From Ignavibacteriales bacterium (lineage in GTDB: Bacteria > Bacteroidota > Ignavibacteria > Ignavibacteriales > Ignavibacteriaceae): DNA of 64,000 nucleotides. The stretch spans positions 3,472,001 through 3,536,000 of the forward strand of contig CP065001.1 in the NCBI GenBank assembly GCA_016700155.1, given 5' to 3'. The notes beneath the pieces are model-generated. The model did no database searches and was not told where the DNA came from. It worked only from the letters and a program-made list of their open reading frames with translations. Below are positions 42,672 through 52,011 of the stretch, piece after piece. Every line of letters starts with the position of its first letter. The first letter of the stretch is position 1. Both the position numbers and the translations under genes were made by a program.

Positions 42672-44735
42672 ATGAAAAACTCTATTAGAAAAAAATTGTT
42701 CTGGTATTTTGGAATCTTAGTGACAATAACTTTTTTGTATTCTATCCAAAATTATAGTCTTCAGGGAGAATACCTTTCAGACGTTGAACAATATGAAGCA
42801 CTTAATACACAAAGAACACTTTCGGCAAAGACAAAATTAAACATTGTTAGTATCTGGCAGTTTATTACAGATGCGTCCCTTACCGGGGAAAAAAATGTTC
42901 TAACTGTGGAAGCCGCAGCTTGCAGCCTTGAGGCGATAAAAGCAATTGATGAGTGGAAGACTCTTGATCAGTCTATCAGCACTGAACTTGATAATTTGAA
43001 ATTTTCGATAACGAACTACTTGTCTATCGGGGAAAAGATGTTTGATGCATATCAGCTAAGCGATGAAGCGGGAAATGAACAGATGCAAGTTTTTGATGTC
43101 GAATCGGAAAAATTATTACGGTCGATTTCAACTCTTGACCAGACACTAAATGATAAATGTGCTACCAGCGTGGATGAAATGATGAGCATGACTGAATCTG
43201 CCAAGGTTACTACAATTATTTTAGGTATAATTATTCTTATGGCTGGTGTTGTTATTGCAGTTTACGCTGCCGGAAAATTGACCAAACCAATAAAAAGACT
43301 AACTGAAAATGCTGATCATATTTCAAAGGGAAATATGAATCTTGATATTAAGATAAGTTCAGATGATGAAATCGGTCAACTAGAAAAATCATTTGGAGTA
43401 ATGGTTCAAAACATTAAAGAACAATCGGAAGCTGTAAATAATATTTCAAACGGGAACATGGATATTTCCATTACACCTAAATCAGAAGATGATGTCTTAT
43501 CAATTGGTTTGATTAACGTTATACAGATATTAAAAAATCTCGTACAGGATTTGAAATCACTTACAACATCAGCGTTAAACGGCCAATTACAGGTAAGAGC
43601 TGATGAATCAAAATACAAAGGTGGTTACGCTGAAATTATCTCCGGTTTTAATAAAACCCTTGATGCAGTTGTTATACCAATTAAGGACGGGACTTCTGCT
43701 CTTGAGAAAATGTCGAAGGGAGATTTAACAGTAAGAATTAATGCTGAATATAAAGGCGATCATCAGAAAATAAAAAATAGTATTAATCTTCTTGGGGAAT
43801 CACTTTCATCTGCCATTTCTGAAGTAAATGCAGCAGTACAAGCCACAGCCAGCGCATCAACACAAATATCTTCTTCCACTGAAGAGATGGCTGCCGGTGC
43901 TCAGGAACAATCTGCACAGGCTGGTGAAGTTGCTTCTGCTGTTGAGCAAATGACTAAGACTATTCTTGAAACTACTAAGAATGCTTCTTCTGCTTCCGAA
44001 GCAAGTAAGAATGCAGGTCTCATCGCTAAAGAAGGCGGCAGTGTTGTTAATCAAACCATCCAGGGTATTAACCGTATTGCTGAAGTAGTAAAACAATCTG
44101 CAGATACTGTTCAACAGCTTGGTAAGAGCAGTGACCAGATAGGTGAGATCATTCAGGTTATTGATGACATTGCTGATCAAACTAACCTTCTTGCACTTAA
44201 CGCTGCTATTGAAGCCGCCCGTGCCGGTGAGCAAGGAAGAGGTTTTGCTGTCGTGGCTGATGAAGTTAGGAAACTTGCTGAACGTACTACTAAGGCAACA
44301 AAAGAAATAGCACTGATGATAAAACAGATTCAGAAGGATACATCTGGAGCAGTTGAATCTATGAATCAGGGTACACTTGAAGTTGAGAAAGGTAAAGAAC
44401 TTGCTAACAAAGCTGGTGATTCGTTAAAGCAGATAATCACCGGTGCTGAGAGTGTTGTTGATATTGTATCACAGGTTGCTGCTGCAAGTGAAGAGCAATC
44501 AAGTGCGGCTGAGCAGATAAGTAAGAACATAGAATCTATCAGTGCTGTTACACAGGAAAGCGCACAGGGTGTACAGCAGATTGCAAGAGCGGCTGAAGAC
44601 CTGAACAGACTAACCAACAATCTTGAAGAACTTGTTGCAAGGTTTAAGATTTCAAGTGATCAGAAATCATTTAAAGGAACAGATAAAAGTCACCTTTCAG
44701 TAAGACAGAACGGAAAAATTATACACAATTATTGA
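42672..44735 (+). CDS. Methyl-accepting chemotaxis protein 4 (helical sensor)
   Basis: The 687-residue chemoreceptor has membrane helices at about 10-26 and 177-200, with a periplasmic helical bundle (about 28-175) rich in Leu/Glu/Asp. HAMP follows (about 200-252), then a HAMP-like repeat with KYKGGYAEIISGFNKTLD, and the signalling domain (about 390-660) with tip EAARAGEQGRGFAVVADE. The repeat and tail (SVRQNGKIIHNY) are nearly the same as MCP2, so the two share recent ancestry beyond the signalling domain. It is preceded closely by an outer-membrane barrel gene, making a possible sensor pair. Confidence 0.94.
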   Translation: MKNSIRKKLFWYFGILVTITFLYSIQNYSLQGEYLSDVEQYEALNTQRTLSAKTKLNIVSIWQFITDASLTGEKNVLTVEAAACSLEAIKAIDEWKTLDQSISTELDNLKFSITNYLSIGEKMFDAYQLSDEAGNEQMQVFDVESEKLLRSISTLDQTLNDKCATSVDEMMSMTESAKVTTIILGIIILMAGVVIAVYAAGKLTKPIKRLTENADHISKGNMNLDIKISSDDEIGQLEKSFGVMVQNIKEQSEAVNNISNGNMDISITPKSEDDVLSIGLINVIQILKNLVQDLKSLTTSALNGQLQVRADESKYKGGYAEIISGFNKTLDAVVIPIKDGTSALEKMSKGDLTVRINAEYKGDHQKIKNSINLLGESLSSAISEVNAAVQATASASTQISSSTEEMAAGAQEQSAQAGEVASAVEQMTKTILETTKNASSASEASKNAGLIAKEGGSVVNQTIQGINRIAEVVKQSADTVQQLGKSSDQIGEIIQVIDDIADQTNLLALNAAIEAARAGEQGRGFAVVADEVRKLAERTTKATKEIALMIKQIQKDTSGAVESMNQGTLEVEKGKELANKAGDSLKQIITGAESVVDIVSQVAAASEEQSSAAEQISKNIESISAVTQESAQGVQQIARAAEDLNRLTNNLEELVARFKISSDQKSFKGTDKSHLSVRQNGKIIHNY

Positions 44736-44862
44736 AATAAACCGATATTACCTGTAGAATTTTAACTTACTAAAATCTTTAACTACTACCCGAATTAAGA
44801 TTTTTGAATTATATTATTGGCAGTTAAACGATTTGGCAGGGGTTCATCTAATACTGTGATTT

Positions 44863-47800
44863 ATGAAAGATGTAAAACGAAAAGATATTATAGGGATCGT
44901 ACTTTTAATAATTTTTGTCATTTCGATTCTGTCCTTATACTATTATGATTCAGAATCGGATAAAATTGATGAAGACAAACAAGAATATTTAAAAGCAATA
45001 AACGAACTGAAAATTGATCAAATAGTTCAGTGGAGAAAAGAAAGACTTTCAACCGCAAAATTTTTTCCAACCATCGGCAAATTAATTAAACACACCGAAG
45101 AATTAAGAAATAATCAGAATATCCACGAAGCGAAATCATATTTCAATAAGTCTCTTCTGCAATTTAAGCTTAATCATTACTATGAAAATGTTTTTCTAGC
45201 TGAACCAGATGGCAAAATTTTATTTTCTCTTGATTCAACTTATTCCATAACAGAAGAAAGAACCATTGAGTTAATTAAACAATCTGTAGAAAATGATTCA
45301 GTGATATTCAGCGACTTTTATTATAACTCAAAAGATGAAACAATTTATTTTGATCTTGTCTCCCCTATCAAAAATAACGATGGTGAAATAATTGCAGCAA
45401 TCATTCAAAGAACAGAACCAACTCACAGTATTTACCAGCTAATAAATAAATGGCCCACTGAAAGTAAATCCGCCGAATCTTATATCTTTAAAAGAATGGG
45501 AGAGAGAATTATTTTTCTGTCAGAATTAAGGCATACATCAAACGCTAAGCTCGATTTTACAATCCAAATTAGTGATACAAACATAACTTCTGTAAAAGGG
45601 GTTCTGGGGAGGCAGGGCGAACTCGATGGAATTGATTACAGAGGCGTATCAGTACTAGCCAACCTTCAGAAAATTCCGGGGACCGACTGGTTTATAACTT
45701 CAGAAATTGATAAAGATGAAATCTACAAAGACATCATTTACAGAATAGAAACTCTGATTGCAATTGTATTGATCTCAATGATTGCCCTGTTACTTGGTTA
45801 TCTATTTCTAAAAAAGTCTGAACAATCAAAACAGTTTGAAAATAAATTCCTGAAAGAAAAAGAACTGGTTGAGATTCAGAAAGAGTTCAGAACAACCCTG
45901 TACAGTATTGGTGATGCTGTAATAACCTCGGACAGCAACGGCAGAATAAAATATATGAACACAGTTGCCGAGTCATTAACAGACTGGACAGAATCTGAAG
46001 CAAGCGGACTACCGCTTGAAAAAGTTTTCAAAATTATAAATGAAACGACAAGAGAAAAGATTGATAATCCTGTACAAAAAGTTATGAAGCAGGGAACTGT
46101 AGTCAGTCTTGCTAACCATACTTTATTGATCTCCAAACAAGGTAAAGAAATACCAATTGCGGACAGCGGCGCACCTATAAAAGATCATCACGGAAATATT
46201 ATTGGAGTAGTACTTGTATTCAGAGACCAAACAGAGGAAAGAGCTAAAGAAAAAGCAATATTGGAAAGCGAAGAAAAGTTTAGAAAGATGACCCTAAACT
46301 CTCCTATGGGGATGCACTTTTATGAATTGAAAGAAAATAATTCTTTGGTCTTTATAGGAAGTAATCCTGCGGCAGATAAATTACTAGGAATTGATCATAA
46401 AATGTTTTTAGGTAAAACTATTGAGGATGCATTTCCTCAATTGGCAAATACCGAAATTCCGCAAAGATATATTGAAGCTGCTTCCAAAGGAATATTATGG
46501 GCTACAGAACAGATATCTTACAAGGATGAAAAGATTGAAGGTGCATTTGAAGTAAAAGCCTATCAGACAAAACCTAATAATATGGTTGCTGTTTTTACAG
46601 ATATAACAGAACGTAAGAGATTTGAAGCTGTCCTAAAAAACGAAAGAGATAGAGTTAGTACGATTCTCAACCTTATAGTAGATCCGATATTTGTTAAAGA
46701 TGATCAGCACCGGTTTACATTTGGTAATAAAGCATTGTTTGAGATGGTCGGGCTTGATGAAAAAAATGTGATCGGAAAAACTTTAGCAGAGGACATACCA
46801 AAAGATGAGATGGATCATTTCCTTAAAGTTGATCGTCTTGTTCTTGATACCGGAATAACTGATACGCGTGAGGAAGAGCTAACTATCAACAACCAAAAAA
46901 GAATAATTATTACAAGTAAAACCCGGTTAACTGATGATTCCGGAAACAGATTTTTAATTGGTTCTTTACATGATATTACCGATCGTATAAACGCTGAAAA
47001 TGAAAAAGCGCATTTTAATGACTTGATGAAATATATTATCTCTAATACAAAAAGCTCTATATCTGTGTTCGATCCACAAATGAATTACATCTATGTAAGC
47101 GAGCGGTATTTTGAGGATTTTCATCTTTCTGATAAAAATATAATCGGGCGTAATCATTATGATGTTTTTCCGGATCTGCCCCAGTTTTTGCGTGACATAC
47201 ATAAACGCTCCCTGAGAGGCGAAACTATTAGCGGTGAAGATGATCCGCTGTTACATCCAGATGGTTCTATGGATTGGGCAAACTGGACATGTATGCCCTG
47301 GTACAATAATGATGAAACAATTGGTGGAATAATAGTCTATATAGAAGTTATTACTGAGCGTAAAAAAGCAGAGGAAGAATTAAGAAAACTATCCCGTGCT
47401 ATTGAACAAAGTACTGCAACAATTATGGTAACAAGTGCAGATGGTACAATTGAATATGTCAATCCACGATTTTCAGAAGTAACCGGTTATACATTTGAAG
47501 AAGCTGTTGGTAAAAATCCAAGATTATTCAAATCTGATTACACATCGAAGGAAGAATACTCGGATTTATGGAATACCATTTTAAGCGGCAGAGAATGGCG
47601 AGGTGTATTTTACAACCGGAAAAAGAACGGTGAGCTTTACTGGGAGTCTTCGGTCATCTCACCGATTGTAAATAAGGATGGAAAAATTTCGAACTTCGTT
47701 GCCATAAAAGAAGACATCACCGAACAAAAAAGAATTACTGAAGAATTGATACGGTCTAAAGAAAAAGCCGAAGAGATGAACAGAATAAAATCATACTTCT

Positions 47801-48927
47801 ATGCTAATATGAGTCATGAATTACGAACACCATTTGTTGGTATTCTTGGTTATTCTGAACTGCTTGTTGATGTACTAACTAATCCTGAACATCAGCAAAT
47901 GGCAAAACAGATTTTTACATCCTCAAAAAGACTTACAGAAACTCTGAACAACATTTTAAATATTACCAAGCTGGAGTTTGACAGAATTGTTCCGGTTATA
48001 GCCGAAACTAATCTTTACGCACTTTTATATGAGATCAAATCGCTTTACGAAATAGCTGCCAAACAAAGGAACACCGAGTTACTTCTTGAATATGAACATT
48101 CATCCAAGATAATTCCTACAGATGCAAAATTGCTACGTGAAGTCCTGGTAAATCTTATAAACAACGCAATTAAGTTTACCTCAAATGGTTCGATAAAAAT
48201 AAAAGCTGAATCCTTTATTGAAGGTAAAGATGAAATGATACGCATTAAGGTTTCTGATTCAGGACTGGGTATTCCAAAGGAAAAACAAAATATTATCTGG
48301 CAGGAATTCAGACAGGTAAGCGAAGGTCTTAACCGTTCATTTGAAGGTACAGGGTTAGGATTAACAATCACAAAAAAATATGTTGAAATGCTCGGTGGAA
48401 ATATTTCTCTCGAAAGTGAAGTAGGGCAGGGTTCGGTTTTTACAATAATATTACCATTATTAAAAAATTATCCTCTCAATGAACCTGAGACTGAATCAAT
48501 TGCCAATACGGCGGGAAATGTCATCGAACAAAAAAAACAAAAACATCCTCACCTGTTATATGTTGATGATGATATCGTATCAAGAGAGTTCATAAAACTT
48601 GTGGTAGAAAGAACTGATTGCACCCTGGATATTTCTCCAAATGCTATTGAAGTTCTTAGACTGATCAATGAAAAGAAATATGATGGATTTTTAATTGATA
48701 TAAATCTCGGTTCGGGTATGGATGGAGTTGAACTAATTAGAAACATCCGTAAGATCAGTAATTACAAAAACACTCCTGCTATTGCAATTACTGCATATGC
48801 GGCTGAATCCGACAGAGAAGAATTTTTATCAAAGGGATTTTCACACTATATTTCTAAGCCATTTACAATAAATGAACTTAAGGAATTACTATTCACAATG
48901 TTAGCCAATGACAATTATAAAACGTAA
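44863..48927 (+). CDS. Hybrid histidine kinase with double-Cache sensor and five PAS domains
   Basis: The 1354-residue hybrid has membrane helices near 10-28 and 291-312 around a periplasmic Cache-type domain (about 40-285; NVFLAEPDGKILFSLDS, DFYYNSKDETIYFDLVSPI). About five PAS domains fill 335-960, the last with EITEQKR-type endings. HisKA has MSHELRTPFVGILGY (His near 985), HATPase NLINNAIKFTS and GTGLGLTI, and a C-terminal receiver has Asp near 1280 (FLIDINLGSG) and Lys in ISKPFT. No DNA-binding output exists, so it needs a partner. It is separated from MCP4 by 127 bp, and its position suggests it reports the same environment as the chemoreceptors; that is inferred. Confidence 0.9.
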   Translation: MKDVKRKDIIGIVLLIIFVISILSLYYYDSESDKIDEDKQEYLKAINELKIDQIVQWRKERLSTAKFFPTIGKLIKHTEELRNNQNIHEAKSYFNKSLLQFKLNHYYENVFLAEPDGKILFSLDSTYSITEERTIELIKQSVENDSVIFSDFYYNSKDETIYFDLVSPIKNNDGEIIAAIIQRTEPTHSIYQLINKWPTESKSAESYIFKRMGERIIFLSELRHTSNAKLDFTIQISDTNITSVKGVLGRQGELDGIDYRGVSVLANLQKIPGTDWFITSEIDKDEIYKDIIYRIETLIAIVLISMIALLLGYLFLKKSEQSKQFENKFLKEKELVEIQKEFRTTLYSIGDAVITSDSNGRIKYMNTVAESLTDWTESEASGLPLEKVFKIINETTREKIDNPVQKVMKQGTVVSLANHTLLISKQGKEIPIADSGAPIKDHHGNIIGVVLVFRDQTEERAKEKAILESEEKFRKMTLNSPMGMHFYELKENNSLVFIGSNPAADKLLGIDHKMFLGKTIEDAFPQLANTEIPQRYIEAASKGILWATEQISYKDEKIEGAFEVKAYQTKPNNMVAVFTDITERKRFEAVLKNERDRVSTILNLIVDPIFVKDDQHRFTFGNKALFEMVGLDEKNVIGKTLAEDIPKDEMDHFLKVDRLVLDTGITDTREEELTINNQKRIIITSKTRLTDDSGNRFLIGSLHDITDRINAENEKAHFNDLMKYIISNTKSSISVFDPQMNYIYVSERYFEDFHLSDKNIIGRNHYDVFPDLPQFLRDIHKRSLRGETISGEDDPLLHPDGSMDWANWTCMPWYNNDETIGGIIVYIEVITERKKAEEELRKLSRAIEQSTATIMVTSADGTIEYVNPRFSEVTGYTFEEAVGKNPRLFKSDYTSKEEYSDLWNTILSGREWRGVFYNRKKNGELYWESSVISPIVNKDGKISNFVAIKEDITEQKRITEELIRSKEKAEEMNRIKSYFYANMSHELRTPFVGILGYSELLVDVLTNPEHQQMAKQIFTSSKRLTETLNNILNITKLEFDRIVPVIAETNLYALLYEIKSLYEIAAKQRNTELLLEYEHSSKIIPTDAKLLREVLVNLINNAIKFTSNGSIKIKAESFIEGKDEMIRIKVSDSGLGIPKEKQNIIWQEFRQVSEGLNRSFEGTGLGLTITKKYVEMLGGNISLESEVGQGSVFTIILPLLKNYPLNEPETESIANTAGNVIEQKKQKHPHLLYVDDDIVSREFIKLVVERTDCTLDISPNAIEVLRLINEKKYDGFLIDINLGSGMDGVELIRNIRKISNYKNTPAIAITAYAAESDREEFLSKGFSHYISKPFTINELKELLFTMLANDNYKT

Positions 48928-49002
48928 TTTTTTTTTTGAATATTGAATATTAAAAACTAATTTTGCATCGTAGTTCTGCAATCCCACCACACTGACTAAA
49001 TC

Positions 49003-49092
49003 ATGCAGGACTACATAAAACCCCACGCCCGGAGTGTTCCTGCCCGTCACTTCGGGCATTTGTATTTTAAAACGTGGGTGACAAGTCCGCAT
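49003..49092. repeat. Nested inverted-repeat element
   Basis: Three concentric stems: ATGC-A-GGACT (49003-49012) with AGTCCGCAT (49084-49092); CCCACG (49022-49027) with CGTGGG (49073-49078); and TGCCCG (49041-49046) with CGGGCA (49053-49058), the last followed by TTTGTATTTT. The inner stem may terminate transcription after the hybrid kinase gene; the outer stems suggest a structured RNA or a dispersed palindromic element. Confidence 0.6.
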
Positions 49093-49173
49093 AAAAACCT
49101 GATCACATATTCACACCTGGCTAATAATAGGCAATCACCCAAACTTTAAATGATGATTATCACCACAAAATAT

Positions 49174-49208
49174 CTTTATAAAAAAAGGCACTTATTTTGT
49201 TTATAAAG
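49174..49208. promoter_or_regulatory. Inverted repeat upstream of the che promoter
   Basis: CTTTATAAA (49174-49182) and TTTATAAAG (49200-49208) form a perfect 9-bp inverted repeat with 17 bp between. It ends 12 bp before the -35 of the che-operon promoter, so it could be a regulator site. Confidence 0.35.
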
Positions 49209-49220
49209 GGCAGTTATCTA

Positions 49221-49247
49221 TAAATAATCATTAAAATTATTCGATAA
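49221..49247 (+). promoter_or_regulatory. Sigma-28 (FliA-type) promoter of the che operon
   Basis: TAAA (49221-49224), 15 bp, TTCGATAA (49240-49247), a good match to the FliA pattern. It is 64 bp before the first gene of the chemotaxis operon. Confidence 0.72.
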
Positions 49248-49311
49248 TCATAGCACTGGGGAATAACAAAAACCAAATAAGTCCTGAAGATCTATACATA
49301 GAAAGAAAAAA

Positions 49312-50718
49312 ATGGATTCAGCTCAATTAAACAAAGAAGAAATTTTGCGGCTTTTGAATTCTGCAGACCCGGTTTCCAAAGCAGAAATTATCAATCAGCT
49401 TGAAGATGAAACTGCTGATGAAACTGTGGTGGAAAAATTATGTTCACTTCTTTCTGATGAGGATAAGTGGGTACGATTTTCCGCGTCTGTAAAACTGAAG
49501 GCACTAAGCAATTCTAAAATTCCTTTTATGCTGGTAAAATTTATTCCGTCTCCGGATATCGCATTAAGAAATCTTGCGGGAGATATTCTTCTTAACTGCA
49601 GAAGCAACCCTGTAACCGCATTAACGGAGTTTTTACCTACCGGAAATGATGATGACAAAAAATTCGCGGCGGATTTACTTGGATTAATCGGAGATAAAAA
49701 TGCGGCGCCTTCAATAATTCAGTTATTAAAATCTTCGGACAATGATAATGTAATACTCGCATGCCTTGAGGCGTTCGGTAATATGCAATGTGATGCCGCT
49801 GTTGATGATATAATTACAATATATGATAAGAACGAAGTATTCAAACCAACCGCGGTTGAAGCACTCGGCAAGATAGGCTCGGATGACGCACTGCGTTTTA
49901 TAATTTCCCGATACGAAGATGAGGACTCTTTAACTCAATTCTCAATGATCGAAGCTTTGGGTTTAATAGGATCGGAAGAAACTTACTTCTTCTGTCTTAA
50001 CCAGCTTAATAACACATCCGGTCCTTTAACGTGGCCATTGCTTCATTCTATCCAGCAGTTAAAAATGAAATTCGGGTTTGATATTCCTTATGATGAAAAA
50101 ATTAAGAACTCCATTTTATACACACTTAAAGAAGGCGAAGTAAAATACAAACTGGCGGCAGCGCATATTGTTTCCGTGTTCGGTGACCCTGATCTGCTTG
50201 TTGAAACCCTTAATGTTCTTGGTATTGACGCTGAGCTTGATGATGAAATAAAATCAAAAGTGTTTGAGAATGCCGGAATGCTTCTTCCAAAACTATCAGC
50301 ATTGATAAAAACCTCACCGGCAGGTTTGAAAAACTTATTACTTATAGTCGAAGAACTTCTGCTCATTAACAGGGAAAGGTTTGTATCACTTATTTCACCG
50401 ATTGAATTCAGAAACCTTGTGGATGGTTTTGCGTCATGTCTTGAAAACCCGGATGAAGAAATAAGAAGGCTTGCAATGGAGTTGCTGTTTGGTGTTGATG
50501 AATCAACCGCAATGTTGTTTACCGATATTATGCTCGGTGATTCCAACATCTGGAATAAACTTAAACTTGTGGAACTGCTCGACTCTGTACAGAGTGAGCA
50601 GTCAAATGAAGCCTTAAAGAAATTAGCTGATGATTCAGAAGTTATGATTGCAGACAGAGCATCTTTCACGTTATCATCAAGAAATATTGCCACGACAACT
50701 TTAGGAATTAACAATTAA
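49312..50718 (+). CDS. HEAT-repeat protein heading the chemotaxis operon
   Basis: The 468-residue protein has HEAT/PBS-lyase-type repeats over about 20-250: two-helix units of ~30 residues with conserved Asp-Glu and Arg (DEDKWVRFSASVKLKAL; KKFAADLLGLIGDKNAAPSI; KPTAVEALGKIGSDDALRF; FSMIEALGLIGSEETYFF), and again near 380-460. No enzyme motif, signal peptide or membrane segment is seen, so it is a cytoplasmic scaffold. HEAT proteins are known beside chemotaxis genes in some bacteria, but the partner is unknown. Its stop is 1 bp before cheR, so it is surely co-transcribed with the chemotaxis operon. Confidence 0.9.
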   Translation: MDSAQLNKEEILRLLNSADPVSKAEIINQLEDETADETVVEKLCSLLSDEDKWVRFSASVKLKALSNSKIPFMLVKFIPSPDIALRNLAGDILLNCRSNPVTALTEFLPTGNDDDKKFAADLLGLIGDKNAAPSIIQLLKSSDNDNVILACLEAFGNMQCDAAVDDIITIYDKNEVFKPTAVEALGKIGSDDALRFIISRYEDEDSLTQFSMIEALGLIGSEETYFFCLNQLNNTSGPLTWPLLHSIQQLKMKFGFDIPYDEKIKNSILYTLKEGEVKYKLAAAHIVSVFGDPDLLVETLNVLGIDAELDDEIKSKVFENAGMLLPKLSALIKTSPAGLKNLLLIVEELLLINRERFVSLISPIEFRNLVDGFASCLENPDEEIRRLAMELLFGVDESTAMLFTDIMLGDSNIWNKLKLVELLDSVQSEQSNEALKKLADDSEVMIADRASFTLSSRNIATTTLGINN

Positions 50719-50719
50719 C

Positions 50720-51619
50720 ATGGCTTTACAAACGAATACTTTTCAATCTGCGTTTCAACCTGCTACATACGATACCGGTAAAGATCTTGTTCTAAGCGCC
50801 CAGGGGTTTTCCAACTGGAGAAAGTATATTTATGACAACTGCGGTATTTATTTTCAGGATAACAAAAAATATCTTCTTGAAAGCAGGCTGCTTAAAAGAA
50901 TAAAATTTCTCGGGCTTCAGACTTACGAAGAATATTTTGATTTCATACGCTTTAACACAAAAGGATTAAGTGAAAAAAAATATTTGTATGAAGCTATAAC
51001 CATTAATGAAACTTTTTTCTTCAGGAATCAGCCGCAGCTTGATGCGATGGTCTCGACAATAATTCCCGATCTAATAAAACAAAAAGCAAATGGCGGTAAA
51101 ACAAAAATTAAAATATGGAGCGCGGCATCATCATCAGGTGAAGAAGCGTACTCCATTGCAATGGTGCTGACTGATCTTATCAAGCCAAAGTATCCGAATG
51201 TTGAATTTGAAATTGTAGGTACGGATATAAACTTTGCAGTTGTTGAAACCGCGAAGCGCGGTGTTTACAGGGAATATTCAATACGAAACGCACCTCCCTA
51301 CTATCTCAAAAAATATTTCCGGTTCAATAACGGCGAGTATGAAATTGATGACAATATCAGGAAGATGGCATCATTTAAAATTTTAAACCTGTTCGATGAA
51401 GCAGGGATGAAATCAATGATCAACTTTGATATAATCTTTTGCGCAAACGTGCTTATTTATTTTGACGCAGCGTCAAAGATCAAAGTTGTTTCCAACCTTT
51501 ATAATTCACTTAACCGCAGCGGATACCTTTTTATAGGTTATGCTGAAACGCTGCATGGTATTTCAAACGCATTTAAAATTGTCAGCTATCCAAAAACAAT
51601 TGGTTACAAAAAGGAGTAA
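50720..51619 (+). CDS. cheR: Chemoreceptor glutamate methyltransferase CheR
   Basis: The 299-residue CheR has the N-terminal helical domain (about 30-95, with SRLLKRIKFLGLQTYEEYF) and the SAM-dependent methyltransferase core. SAM-binding features are IWSAASSSGEEAYSIAM (about residue 132-148), IVGTDINFAVVETAKRGVY, and FDIIFCANVLIYFD. It methylates glutamates of MCPs and drives adaptation. The conserved NETFFFRN element is present near residue 94. It lies between the HEAT gene and cheY in the che operon. Confidence 0.95.
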   Translation: MALQTNTFQSAFQPATYDTGKDLVLSAQGFSNWRKYIYDNCGIYFQDNKKYLLESRLLKRIKFLGLQTYEEYFDFIRFNTKGLSEKKYLYEAITINETFFFRNQPQLDAMVSTIIPDLIKQKANGGKTKIKIWSAASSSGEEAYSIAMVLTDLIKPKYPNVEFEIVGTDINFAVVETAKRGVYREYSIRNAPPYYLKKYFRFNNGEYEIDDNIRKMASFKILNLFDEAGMKSMINFDIIFCANVLIYFDAASKIKVVSNLYNSLNRSGYLFIGYAETLHGISNAFKIVSYPKTIGYKKE

Positions 51620-51626
51620 CTAAGGA

Positions 51627-51992
51627 ATGAAAAAAGTTATCCTGGTTGCAGATGATTCTCCAACCATTCGCAAGTTCGTTTCATTTGCTCTAACTGTTCA
51701 GGGCTTCGAGATAATCCAGGTTTGCGACGGTATGGAAGCTCTTGAGAAACTGCCGGCGGAAAAAATAGATCTGATTATAACCGATCTGAATATGCCCAAC
51801 CTTGACGGGTTTGAACTCATAAAATCAATCCGCGAAAATCCGGAGTTGAAAGAGATACCTATCATCATACTTTCATCACTATCGGGAAGTGAAGAAATTG
51901 AAAAAGGTTTATCATCAGGCGCTAATTCATATATAATAAAACCATTCGATCCGAAGCGGATAGTTTATGAAGTTTCAAAATATTTAAATTGA
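51627..51992 (+). CDS. cheY: CheY-type single-domain response regulator
   Basis: A 121-residue receiver with acidic ADDS near 8-11, phospho-acceptor Asp53 (IITDLNMPNLDG), Ser in LSSLSGSEE and the Lys in IIKPFDP. It has no output domain. It is one of two CheY-type proteins in the operon; the second is closer to the classical motor CheY, so this one may be a phosphate sink or act on another target. The gap to cheR is 7 bp, and AAGG precedes the ATG. Confidence 0.93.
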   Translation: MKKVILVADDSPTIRKFVSFALTVQGFEIIQVCDGMEALEKLPAEKIDLIITDLNMPNLDGFELIKSIRENPELKEIPIIILSSLSGSEEIEKGLSSGANSYIIKPFDPKRIVYEVSKYLN

Positions 51993-52011
51993 AAAGAAGA
52001 GGAACAATGTT

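Larger units (their letters stand above)
48928..49311. other. Intergenic region before the chemotaxis operon
   Basis: This 384-bp gap holds a nested hairpin (49003-49092), an inverted repeat (49174-49208) and a sigma-28-like promoter (49221-49247). No gene is seen; a minus-strand frame across the hairpin is explained by the repeat structure. Confidence 0.6.

Noticed and set aside
31008..44650. Long open frames on the opposite strand of the MCP signalling domains
   Set aside because: These are shadows caused by the repeated codon pattern of the highly conserved coding strand and recur at each MCP.
48901..49092. Minus-strand open frame of 63 codons after the hybrid kinase
   Set aside because: It lies across the nested hairpin and overlaps the kinase 3' end; explained by palindrome structure.
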